In this document: piece after piece, positions 1 through 10,488 of the stretch
Numbering within the stretch: the first letter of the stretch is position 1
Layout: each line of letters begins with the position of its first letter
Source: Lagopus muta
Lineage: Eukaryota; Chordata; Aves; Galliformes; Phasianidae
DNA length: 64,000 nucleotides
Assembly: GCF_023343835.1 (NCBI RefSeq)
Contig: NC_064443.1
Coordinates: 19,603,501-19,667,500 of the forward strand
Reading direction: 5' to 3'
Program-made: the position numbers and the translations under genes
Notes under the pieces: generated by a model
Database searches by the model: none
What the model saw: only the letters and a program-made list of their open reading frames with translations
Told to the model about the DNA's origin: nothing

Positions 1-529
1 AGTGCCTCTCCTTGCTTCTCCCAGCTCATCCACCTGTGACAATGCCAGCACAGAGGACAAGATTTAACACCTCTAGTTCTACAAACAAAGCTTTATCACA
101 GGCTTGGAGTTACAAGAGGGTTGATACACGTTACAATGGTAGGCTTGCAAGGAAAGAGATCTACCAGCAAGCAGGCTGCATGTGATTCTAACATTTGTCC
201 TTATCCCTGGGTTTTGGAAAGCATCACATTCACACTGACTTGTGGAAGATGAACAGCTGACCTGATCTGGCACAGACTGGTAAGATATTCCTCCCAGTGA
301 CTCAAAACCAGCATTCCTTCTCTGATCTTTGAGCAGCATGGACCTGAAAACTTCTGTTTTCTAAAAGCAAGCCATTTGGTGCAGAACAATCACAATGCTT
401 TTCCCACTGACTCAGCTGCTTTTGCTATCAGCTATGTGAAAGTTTTCCACTGACTGAGTTAAAAAGTAGCAACTTTGCTATGATTTAGTTTTTCTTTGAA
501 GTCAAACTGGTAGCTTACATTACTTCATC
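1..529. other. Non-coding stretch, nothing recognised
   Basis: I see no gene, RNA or clear repeat here. The short open frames lack splice context and resemble no protein I know. The old CR1 copy that follows could extend a little into the right end, but I cannot follow its consensus below about position 530. Confidence 0.4.
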
Positions 530-1240
530 ACTAAAACCTCACCATTTAAGTCATTAATGAGGAGGCTAAACAGGATTGAACACAGTGCCAAACCCTGCAG
601 AACTCCACTAGCAACAGGCCTCCAGCTGGGCCTTCCCGCCACTGATCACAATTCTCACCAGCAGTACAGCAATTAGATGAGCAGACAACACGTAGGATGG
701 CAAACAACCTCAACATTTCTCATCCACCTCAGCGTTCACATATCTAGTTTGCATTTCCTCAGTTTACCTATGAGAAAGTTAAGGTAGACAGTTGAAAGCT
801 CTACCAAAGCTGAACCAATCAAATCTACCAAGCCAGTCATCTCTTTGTAGAAAGCTGCCAGGGCGGTTAGGCATAATGACTAATAGATATAATCACCTTC
901 TTGTTTTTTAACATGCTTGTAAACTGTTTCTAGCTATTTATTTGATCTCCTTTCCCAGAACAGAGGTGAGCTGACTGACCCACTCATGGTTCTCTCCTTA
1001 AAAAGATTCCTTTTGGAAGATGGGTGGAACTTGCTTTCTTCCTTGCTCAGCACAGCCCTCCCAAGATAACCAACAGTGGCTTTGCAGCGGTAACAGCCAG
1101 TTCTCTTACCACTCTCACGGGTGCATCTCAATAGGTGCCATAGCCTTGCTTATATGTTTCCCAGCCTGATCCTCCCCACCTGCACAGTCTTTTCTGCTTT
1201 CAGCTTTCCCACCACAACCCTGCTGCTGGACTAGCTCAAG
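530..1240 (-). mobile_element. Old, diverged CR1 LINE fragment
   Basis: Read on the minus strand, this matches the interior of the CR1 reverse-transcriptase ORF. On the plus strand the recognisable blocks run in the order expected for an inverted CR1: a 'cattaatgaggaggctaaacagg' type block near 551, 'aggcctccagctgg' near 618, 'aaggtagaca' near 780, 'agccagtcat' near 831, 'aatcaccttcttg' near 890, 'gaggtgagctgactgac' near 963, and 'gggtgcatctca' near 1119. All frames are broken and the copy is clearly older than the CR1 insertions further right. The right boundary is uncertain, because similarity fades after about 1200. Confidence 0.7.
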
Positions 1241-3289
1241 ACTGAATCTAGATGTTATCTCCACCCAAATCTCACACCACATAGGATCACGATGGCCACC
1301 TCCCTCGGAAAGGTTCTTTTCCATCAAAAATGCTTTCACTTCACTGAGTCAGTAAGTCCCACCATAACAGACTCTGAACAGAAGTCATTCCTTTTCCATT
1401 TCTCCAATCTTAACTATTACTCAGACTCACTGTAATGTACTCTACCACTTTTCTTTACTCAGGGACCAAATGATGCTATTCATCACTGCCACCACTCACC
1501 CACACAATCAGGCACTTGTTCAGCTCTCTCCTACTGGTGGTGATTTACCAACATTAAGCCTCCATGGGTCTGCAGCTTCTATTGCTCTCAGGAAGGCCAA
1601 CAGTCTTTCTGCTCCCCATTACCATACCCAGAGATTATAAAAAGCATATTTATTTGTAACAGGATAATTTCTATGGCAACTAACCTCCAGGAAAATCACA
1701 GCCAACAGCTCCAGGATGAAAAACTGGGCCAAGGAATTTACTGAGGGAGACCGATCAGCACACGCAGCTCTGAGAAATACTGAAATCTGCCAAATTTCTC
1801 TCTGAAGAAACTGTAAGTGTAGGTGTCTGCAGAATTCCCACCACAGCTCATCTCCTAAGTTGGACCAATGACACTACCACCCAGCTCTGTATCTCAGCGC
1901 CTTTTAAATACTTTGAAATGTTTTAGTTACCTTTCAGAACAGCATTACAGCAACATTTCTCCAATGTACACTAATTCACCTTTCAGGCTACTTACGCCAA
2001 AAGAGAAGTAGCATGCTCCAATTCTTTGTAATAAGATGGTTTTCTCCTTACACATCTTCCCACCATTCCTCTTCCTCCAACACACATTGGCCACTTACTG
2101 CACGTAGGGAGCCCAAGACCCAATCACTTGTGTTCTGCCCAGACAGCACATTTCAAGCCCTTGTTCATTGCCACTGTTGAACAGACTTGCACAGGTTCAC
2201 TCTCCAAACATATTTGTTATTGAATTCAGTAACACATTTTGATTACCCATATGTTATGAGATACAAAAGGTATACATACCTCAGCATTGCTCAGGCTTGC
2301 TCATCTCCTTTGCATAGATGTGGTCATAGCTATAATCCAAACATTTTCAGTAAAGATCTAGAAATACTTTAGAAATATATATTCCATGAGAAAGAGGAAA
2401 GTCAAGGGAGGGTGGGACATAGCATTTGTTGGCTCCTACATTTGCAGACAACTGCATTCAGTAGCGTGGGTCATCTTCACAGCAAGTCTTGGCAACACAG
2501 CTTCTTCATAAAGGACAAAGACCTGCCAAAATTAATAAGCACCATAAGAAAAAAGCATTGACACCTGATCAGCAACAAAACACCACTGCAAACCCATCTC
2601 CTTCAAAGAGAAGGACCTACTCTGACTTGAAGCAGTGAGTTTCTGTCAGCTTTGGCACATTTAATGTCAAGAGACTGTTTCTAGTATTGTCTCCTATTCT
2701 GAGTAGTGCACCCTAATAACTTAACTCAAAGAGAAAACACTTGGAGCACCTGGGTTAAGCCTGACCATAAGGGAGCACACAGCATAACATCACTGCAGAG
2801 CAGCTGTATTTCAGCATACAGGAACACGCCAGCAGTTAGAATGGTCGTTCTACCATTCATTCATTAAAAAACTGGACTGAGATACAATAGAAATCCTTAA
2901 TTCCTACTGTTTGTTATAGGAATCCCCAAGCAGTGAATCCAGCCCTACACACCACGCTGCTCCCACCATCCCGCTCAGCACAAATCCCAGCGCTGCTCAC
3001 AGTGTGAGGAGGGCAGAGGCAGCTCACAGCAGCAACACCTGCAGAGGGAAGGAGCTACACAGCCATGGGTGCACCTGGATTAGTGCTGCCTTTGGTCACT
3101 GCACCTTTAACTATGACCAAATAAGACACTGACAAAGCTCAAACGAGAAAGCTTCCTGGGGAAAAAAAAAACAAGAAGCCAAAAGCCCACAAAAACCAAG
3201 CAATTGTATGGGATACGCATGGCAGGGAGCACACAAGAAAACGTTTGTTTTTCTTTTGTTTGCTCGTTCTGAAATACACTGGCCTCAAC
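1241..3289. other. Non-coding stretch, no gene seen
   Basis: This stretch has AT-rich unique sequence and only short open frames without splice sites. I recognise no RNA gene or repeat. If the CpG block to the right is the promoter of a minus-strand gene, this would be its first intron or 5' UTR region. Confidence 0.4.
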
Positions 3290-4160
3290 GTATTCCTCAG
3301 CCCACCGCACGCCGAGCAGATTCCCGCACCCACGGCACAGCTCAGCGGACGTGCACAGAACGAGCGGCCACGGGGCCCCCCGCCCCGGACGGCGCAGCGC
3401 GGGACCGGCGGGTGAAGTAGCGGAGCGGGGCTGCGGGCGGCCCTCAGCTCCTCGGCTCCTCCGCAACGCTGCGCCCCCACGCGCGGGCTCGGCCGCCCCG
3501 CGCCTCCGGCTGCCCACACGCACAGCGAGGCCGGGAGCGACGCGCGACGCTCCGGGCAGGGCCCTCCCGCACCGCTCCCCCGCCGCGCCGCCCCCGCCGA
3601 GCTCCCGCGGGCAGGAGCCGGGGAGGACCCGGCCGGCCGCGAGGCGGCGGCGGCGACGCGAATGGGCGGCCGAGCGGCGGAGCCGGAGGAGGCCTCGGCG
3701 CCCGGCCCGGCCCGGCCCGGCCCGCGGAGATCGGCCCCGCCACGCGGCCCCGGGGAGCGACGGCGGCGCCGCCCGCAGGTCACCCACCACCGAGCGAAGC
3801 GCCCCCGCCGCACCGCCGATGGCCGCTCCATCCCCGCGCGCCGCCGCCGCAACGTTCGCCCGGGCCGCGCGACGTCAGCGCGCAGCGCCGTCGCCGTTGG
3901 AGGCGTAGCGACGCGCGAGGCCCCGCCCACATCGACCCCGCCCCCAGATGCCGCGTGAGTCACGTGCTTTGTCGCGAGCCTCCTGGAGAGGCCCCGCGCT
4001 GAAAGCCGGGAGCGCGCGGCACCGCCGAACCGAACCGAACCGAACCGCAGCGCCGCGTCTGCTGCCGCGGATCTCCCCGTGCTGCCGCGCTGTGAGCACC
4101 GATTCCGCCCGGTATGATTCCGTTCTACAGAGAAGCTGGAGGGCTTTCTCTTTGTGAGCT
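3290..4160. promoter_or_regulatory. CpG island, probable promoter (possibly TMCC1, minus strand)
   Basis: A sharp block of very high GC and CpG content sits in AT-rich DNA, as is typical of a vertebrate housekeeping promoter. It holds several GC boxes (CCGCCC type, for example near 3923 and 3938), an AP-1-like TGAGTCA at 3956-3962 overlapping an E-box CACGTG at 3961-3966, a CRE-like ACGTCA near 3870, a CCCGG pentamer run at 3701-3724 and an AACCG pentamer run at 4027-4047. The long open frames across it on both strands come from lack of stop codons in GC-rich DNA and match no protein I know. In human the gene 5' of TRH is TMCC1, which is transcribed away from TRH. By synteny this may be a minus-strand TMCC1 promoter. 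That is inference; no TMCC1 coding exon is visible here. Confidence 0.6.
3701..3724. repeat. CCCGG pentamer run with G-quadruplex potential
   Basis: Four CCCGG units followed by CCCG. The minus strand carries five GGG runs separated by two-base loops, the classic pattern for a compact G-quadruplex. It lies inside the CpG island. Confidence 0.75.
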
Positions 4161-7084
4161 GCAATGTGACGGTGATGGAAGTAACAACAGAAAGTGCCCT
4201 GATAAAACAGCCACTGCTGGAAGCAATTTAGAAGGGTAAAAATTAAGCCTCGTTTTCCTCAGAAGTCAGTTGGAATAATTTCCCTTTAAAATCAATTGAG
4301 TCATTTTAATTAAAATACTAAATCACAAAACGCAAGCAGGATTTTAGGGCCAAGAATCAGCAGGCAGTAAAGTGCTTCAATGGAAATCTTTCAGGCTAAA
4401 TGCCAGAAGTCTGGGAATGGTAACAGAGCTTTGCTTTGAATTTCTGCAGGAATGGCTCCTGACTCGGAGTCACTGATGACTACATAGATGTATGGGCAAC
4501 TCACAAAACCCCAGAAATTGCTGCAGACAGTGCCATGCCACATCACATCACAGCATTGCTGCGACAGCTGTTGATGTTTCAGCCAAGCTCCAGGTAGCAC
4601 AACATTCCTGCACTTCAGGCTGGGCTGGGCACCACATCTCAAACCCACCAGCATACACATGGCATCTGCAGGCTATGGGGAGGATGAAGTGCACCCGGCT
4701 GCAAAGAAGCATGCTGCAAAATATGAAGTGCTTACTGCATTGCAATGAGATTACTGCCCTGTGCTGGAAGTAAACAGACTTTCAATAAACCACTAAGCCA
4801 CCTTCAGCTGCAGAATGACTCCTAGTGGCTCACACAGCAGAGCACAGTTTCCCAAGGCATGGGAGAAAACAACCCTTTCATTGCCAAACAGCCTCTTGGC
4901 TCTCTTCTTCTCGTGTTAAAGTAGCAGGAAAGGACAGTGATGCTTCAAACGGCTACAACAGCTTGGAATGTCTTTAAAGGGTACAACCCATCCAATTTCA
5001 GCACACCGATACAGCAGAGCTATAATGTATCTCCAGTTGGGTATTGGAGGGCCAGTAATTTGACCTTCTGGCTCCTGTGAATAAACTGTTACAACTGTGC
5101 TCTTGTGCAGGAATACTAGAGAGTCTTCAATGAAATTACAGCTTGTTACACCTTGAAAGGAGTATTTTACTCTCCAGATAAGAGTGCAATGCAATAATAC
5201 AATGAAAAACAATGCATTTTCATTTGCAAAGCACTCTGTCCATTGTAAATCCAGCCTAGGAAGTTAATAAAACAAAAGCAATTAATACTTACAGTAATAA
5301 AAGTGCAACCTTTTCCATCTGGCATTTTCAAACAAGTTAGCCTCAAATCAATGCTACAGACACAGATAAACATGACCAACCCTGCCTGCAGGTTAGATGC
5401 TTTACTAGAATATGTGCTATTGATCTGAAAGAGTTTTTCTCAAACACTGAAGCCTACGGCCTGTGAATGTGCAAAATATCACCCACTTGTCTTTCACTAC
5501 AGAGTCAGGAAGGACAGCAGATAACCAGCTAAGGATCTAAGTAAAGTCATTTGGTGTTTTTTTTTTTTCCATTAGAGGATGTTGACAAAGCAATGAGTTA
5601 CTGCACTAATTTATCTGCTGGTGTGTCTCTTTGGTTTCAGTAGAATTAAAACCATAGATGAAGGGACCACTAGACTAAAACCACTGTGGGCCCCACAGAA
5701 TGAGGAGAGTTCACTTCTGCACGGCCATATTCATTTCCAGAGCACTAGGCATGAGGAAAACGAGTAGAAGAAGGAACCGTCTTCCTAATATGTGTACGCA
5801 CATCCCCTTTTGTCAGCCCTGGCAGAGCCCTAGTAAACTTTGTTAGGCTACAATCTTTACAGATAGTTTCTTGAATGGCTCAACTTCATTTTCTAGATAG
5901 TGGTGAGATGCAACAATATAATGAAGAGCAATTGACTGATTTTCAAATGGTTTTGCCTCCTGTAAGTAAGCAGGACCTATACTAAAGTTCCAAATTTGAA
6001 GTTACATCACTAGTATCAACAATTAGAAATACAGATCCACTCTCTGAGGCTCTCCAAACAACGTAGCTATTGCAAGTGAAGCCACCAGCATTACTAACTT
6101 ACTGATGCTGGAAGAGCAAACTTACAAACTACTGAGCAGTTAAGGAAAAGAAAGTCCTTTTTCTGCCTAAGAAGGCCCTGTCGGGGCCATCTCTGGATTC
6201 ACTAGCTAGGAAAGCAAATGCCAGATATTGACAACAAGCAAACAGAGACCAGAAACGTGAATGAGAAGTTCACAAGCCAAAGATGACTGGCAAATATCCC
6301 AAGTCACTTTCACATGTATTGCTGAGGCAGCATATAACAGGATTGGACAGCAACATATAACATAACAGGAAGGGGAGCAGCAAAACACATCTAGTAAAAG
6401 GTAATGGTTCCAGAGTATGTAGACAGTATTAAGGGGGCACTGATAAGAAAAGCTGACATGATAGTTTAATAAGGAAGGGATGCTCTGAAGGGATTAACAC
6501 TCAGTCATAAAAAGCAATGAAGATGAACATGGGGCCTAGAACGCACTGCTTTTGCCCACTTCCAGGGAACGTGTTCCTTACAGTAGTCCCGATAACTAAA
6601 AGCCAAGGGGATTTGTGAAGTTGGACCACATTTTTGTGCCCAGTTTTGGGGTGCTCCAGGACAAAAAAGAGTCCATTGAAGGGCCACAATGATGATTAAG
6701 GGACTGGAGCACCCGTAATTTGAGCAAAGGCTAAGAGAGCCTAGTCGAAGTGAATGGATTCACTATTAACTGAACGGCGTGACTGCAGCCAGCAGAGGGG
6801 GAGAGTTTCCTGCGTTTCCAGGCACGGGCAGTTAGAAGCCTTGAAAACAGGGCCCAGTCCAGCGCACCCTCAGCATCACAGCTCCCACAGGAACGCCGCA
6901 GGCCCAAAGCACATCTGACTGCACCTCGCCCTGCATCCATACGTGCTGCTGGAGCACGTGCTGGTGGGCCCCAGCGCTCCTCAGAGAACCAGGATAAAAC
7001 CCCGGAGCTTTTTACTTCCCCTTGGAGAACAAAGAGCTGCTGCAGGATGAGCACAAGCTGGTCCCGGTACATTCTTTGAAAAAT
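4161..7084. other. Non-coding stretch between the two CpG blocks
   Basis: No coding exon is recognised. There is an isolated AATAAA at 4784-4789 (plus strand) and antisense-overlapping short open frames at 4390-4775 that look like chance. An E-box CACGTG lies at 6955-6960, shortly before the second CpG block. I see no tRNA, repeat family or clear hairpin. Confidence 0.4.
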
Positions 7085-7555
7085 TCTTTTGCTTTATTTT
7101 ATCCAGGAGCGCCCCCTCCTGTTCTCGGCCCCTCGCTGCACGATGCCGCCACGGCCCCGCCCCGCCGCGTCGCAGGAGGAATTCTGTGAGCTCCTGAAGT
7201 CTCAACGAACCACAAAGCCCCTTCGGTATTTCAGGCCCCGCAATTCGCCTCCACCACAGGCGGTAACGGCCACGCAGCACACTGTGCGTGACCCACAGCC
7301 GCCTTCCGCGGCACGAGTCCGGGACGCGCTCGGTGCTCGAAACGGGAGGGCACCGCGCACCCCGCGTTACCTCGAGTAAGGGAGGACGAGGGGCGCTGCG
7401 GGGCGGAGCAGCCATTTCATCCCACTTGGAGGAGCGCGTGTCCTCTCCAGGCGGCCGCCAGGGGGCAGCAGCACCCCGGAGCCGGCAGGGCCCGGGGCGC
7501 GGAACGGACTCGCAGCGGGCATCGATCCGTCACGGCGGCAGACGTCAAAGGCAGA
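7085..7555. promoter_or_regulatory. Second CpG-rich block, probable alternative promoter
   Basis: This is a shorter GC- and CpG-rich block in AT-rich surroundings. On the minus strand, an ATG at 7415 opens a frame of 15 codons (starting MAAPPRSAPRPP) that runs into a good splice donor, GAG followed by GTAACG, with the exon edge at 7371. On the plus strand a GTAAGG donor-like site lies at 7375. I do not recognise the short peptide. Two CpG blocks 3 kb apart upstream of TRH would fit alternative first exons of one minus-strand gene, perhaps TMCC1, but direction and identity are inferred only from human gene order. Confidence 0.45.
7371..7415 (-). CDS. Speculative first coding exon in CpG block (unrecognised)
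   Basis: The minus-strand ATG at 7413-7415 gives 15 codons (MAAPPRSAPRPPLLE) ending exactly at a GAG/GTAACG donor. It sits within a CpG island, where first exons are expected. The peptide matches nothing I know, and GC-rich DNA gives such frames by chance. It is listed so that transcript data can be checked against it. Confidence 0.15.
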
Positions 7556-8123
7556 TGCAGATATTTCTTAGACTCCAAATGTGTAAATGTGCTAAAAGGA
7601 CTCAAGCTGATGGAAGGGATCAGCAGTTATCTATCTAAACTTTCACACAGACACGGTTATATTAGATCTAATATATACTAATTTACAGCAAATGTTGCTT
7701 TCCCTGTTACCACGCCTGGACAAAAGATGGGATTTGTATTACCATGTTAGTATGAAAATAAAATCAGGAAAACACAACTCCTGAGAAAATGAAGAAGTCC
7801 CGAACAAAACACACACCCTTGTTCCACAGCTTCAGAATTACTGAGCTTTGTGACTAACCAAAGCTAATAGTCTCATCATAGACAGGTTCGGAAGTAAGGT
7901 TAGCGGATGTTTGGCACTGTAAGGTCAGTTAGTGAGAGCGCAGCGCTCTGCTCTGCAAACGCAGCTTCAAGTCAGCCCTGCCACATGCAGCTCCGGGCTC
8001 TCCACCCCCTGATGAGCAGCTGGCCTCACTGCTTCCTGACAGCCTCTGAATAGCAGAGGGGAGCACACAGAAGCAGGCCACTGAAGACATTATTGATCCA
8101 TTCACTAGAACGAGACATCCTAG

Positions 8124-8165
8124 AATGATGATGACCAACCACAGGGCTTACTTACTCAGAAACAA
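8124..8165 (+). repeat. 42-bp perfect direct repeat, copy 1
   Basis: Starts with AATGATGATGACCAACC and ends with CTCAGAAACAA. It is identical over all 42 bases to copy 2 about 2.3 kb to the right. The flanks do not match on either side. Confidence 0.9.
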
Positions 8166-10446
8166 AGGATCAATACTCAGTATGACAGCTTGGGAGCAAA
8201 GATTTGGTGCCATAAGTTTTCTCTCCTTATGACAGCGAGTACTAAACAACTTCCAGTTCTTACATACTGAGAGAGAAAAAACACATTTACATTTTTCAGT
8301 GTAAATAAAGCTTACCAGGTCTGCCACCTCACCGAGATGAATGCAGAGAATGAAGTCTGTGGAGGACAGCAAGTGGATACAGCATACTCAATTACTTTTC
8401 CCAGGGACTCAGTGCTCCTAGGCTTCACAAGAAAAATACAAGGCTGGTGTATATACTCTCCTTGTTCAATTTACTGGTAAGAACCTTTGTGAGAATGAAA
8501 CAATATTCTTACAAGAAGCAGCCAACTGTAAAGGGAGTATTTTATGAGAAAAGCTGGGAGCACAGAAAGCAATAATCATGAGGTTGCAAATTTTAATGAC
8601 TAATTTAAGTTTAAAATTGCCTACATAATGGCCATATCCTAGGAACTTTAGCCCATCAGATCTTCTCAATCCTCCTATGTAGCAAGAAATGTGAAAGCAC
8701 AGTGATAAAAGCCAAAAGAAGCAATAAAATCTGTAATTTCTATTTGTGCTGGAGATCATGAAGTGTCTTTAAATAAAATATCACTTAGTCAATTTAATTG
8801 CTTCTTTTTCTATCAGCTCCTTATGCTGGTCTAATATCTTAGCATTGAACCTGTGTCCATGGATGCTAAACTGACTTTCTCTTATGTACTTAGTTGGATA
8901 TAGAGGACATAAAATTTGTTTCTGGTGTCGTAATCAAGACTTGCCAACAAAGAAATTTGTTCCACACAAGGTGCTGCTGAATCAATAGGTAGAAGGCTGA
9001 AAGGAAATGCAACCTACCAGGGAATAAAGACACATTTTGCAGGAACAATGTGTTGTCATTAGGTGTGATAATTGGGCAAATTGTGGCGTGATCTTAAAAG
9101 TCTCTGCTGGCTGTATTCCTTTGAGTGCATTACTCAACTAGGGGAAAGGTACATTAGATATGCCTTACTTCATTGTACTTCTGAAGTGGAGCGCAGGTGT
9201 GGGAGAACAAACAAGTTTGCAATCCTTGCTTTGCAAATCAATTCTTAATCACTCAAGTTCTTATTTCCATACTAGATTCAACTTGTTGATACTTATTGCA
9301 ATTTGCAATTTGGCAGCTTCCTTTTTGTAGTTCAAACGGATAGCAGAGATTTTTTAAAGCTTTTAATTCCTAGCATTAGTGCTTATGATTTATTTCAAGT
9401 AAAAATGAGTAGTTATAATGAGATACCCAACCAAAGACTGGATTAAGCCCTGCTGAAAAGTGAAGCATGCAGTGTACAGCTCCATTTCGCATTACCCTCG
9501 CTAGGGATTTACACTGTTTCTTTTGCACTTTTTTCCTCCCCCCCAAAAAAAATCTACCCTTAGAAATTATTTATACCATCCTCACATTGCAAAAGGAATG
9601 TTATCAAAGCAAAAACAGTGCATGAAGAGAATTTAGATTTTCTTCTGATAAAAGAATGACTGCTAAAAATGATTGCTTGACATCCACTCAGATAACTGGC
9701 ATGTTGTTTTCAGATACCTAATAAAACAGCTCTGAGAGGGAGTTCATCAGCTCTTAAGAGGCAACTCTGAAAAATCTAAGGACAAAAGAAAGCAAAGACA
9801 TTGCAGTTTGAAAACTAGCTGTCCCCTTCCAACATGATTAACTGCCTTCTTGGTCGTTGTGTTACTTGTGAGGAGGAAGAAAGAAAGGCTGGGATATGAA
9901 CTACCTGCAGTGCCATGATCCACGTCAAAAAGAGAATCAGAATGGACATCTCCTTCTGCCTGTAAACTACGGGGTGTTTGAGATGCACTTCCAATGCTGC
10001 TGTTTCATTTACTTTTCCTCACCTTACCCAGTGATGGACTGCTTTTCAGAGTGGGATCCGCACTGTCAGAGAATCTGGCTTGAGGTACAAACCACAATTA
10101 TGATGCGGGTAGCACTATCATGAAAAATTTCCCCAATTTCCCATTTGTGGAAATACTTATTAAATTTAATGCTAATGCAACAATAATATTTACTACACGC
10201 TTCACTGCTTCTTCATAGTTAAATGTAATTGAATTACGTTCCAATTCTATGTGGAAGCATCCCACATGAAGAACAAAGTCATAGAACAGACCCAGCAGCC
10301 CTGAAATTCTCTCTGGCAAGGAGTAATTAAATAAGCATTTGGGATCTTTCTTTACTAAATGAGCAGATAACAATCCCTACCTTTAATAAAATAAGCAAAG
10401 AACATAGCACAGTTTGTTGTAATCCTAGAACTAATTGCACCATATA

Positions 10447-10488
10447 AATGATGATGACCAACCACAGGGCTTACTTACTCAGAAACAA
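10447..10488 (+). repeat. 42-bp perfect direct repeat, copy 2
   Basis: Identical to 8124-8165. It is followed directly by an AT-rich run (TATAAAAATATAAATATAAA) that is absent after copy 1, so the match ends abruptly. Confidence 0.9.

Noticed and set aside
3139-4164. 341-codon open frame on the minus strand in the first CpG island
   Set aside because: Arg/Ala/Gly/Pro-rich low-complexity translation with overlapping open frames on both strands. Stop codons are rare in such GC-rich DNA. No protein family is recognised.
4390-4789. Possible lncRNA end with AATAAA at 4784-4789
   Set aside because: A lone hexamer without a downstream GT-rich element or exon evidence is too weak.
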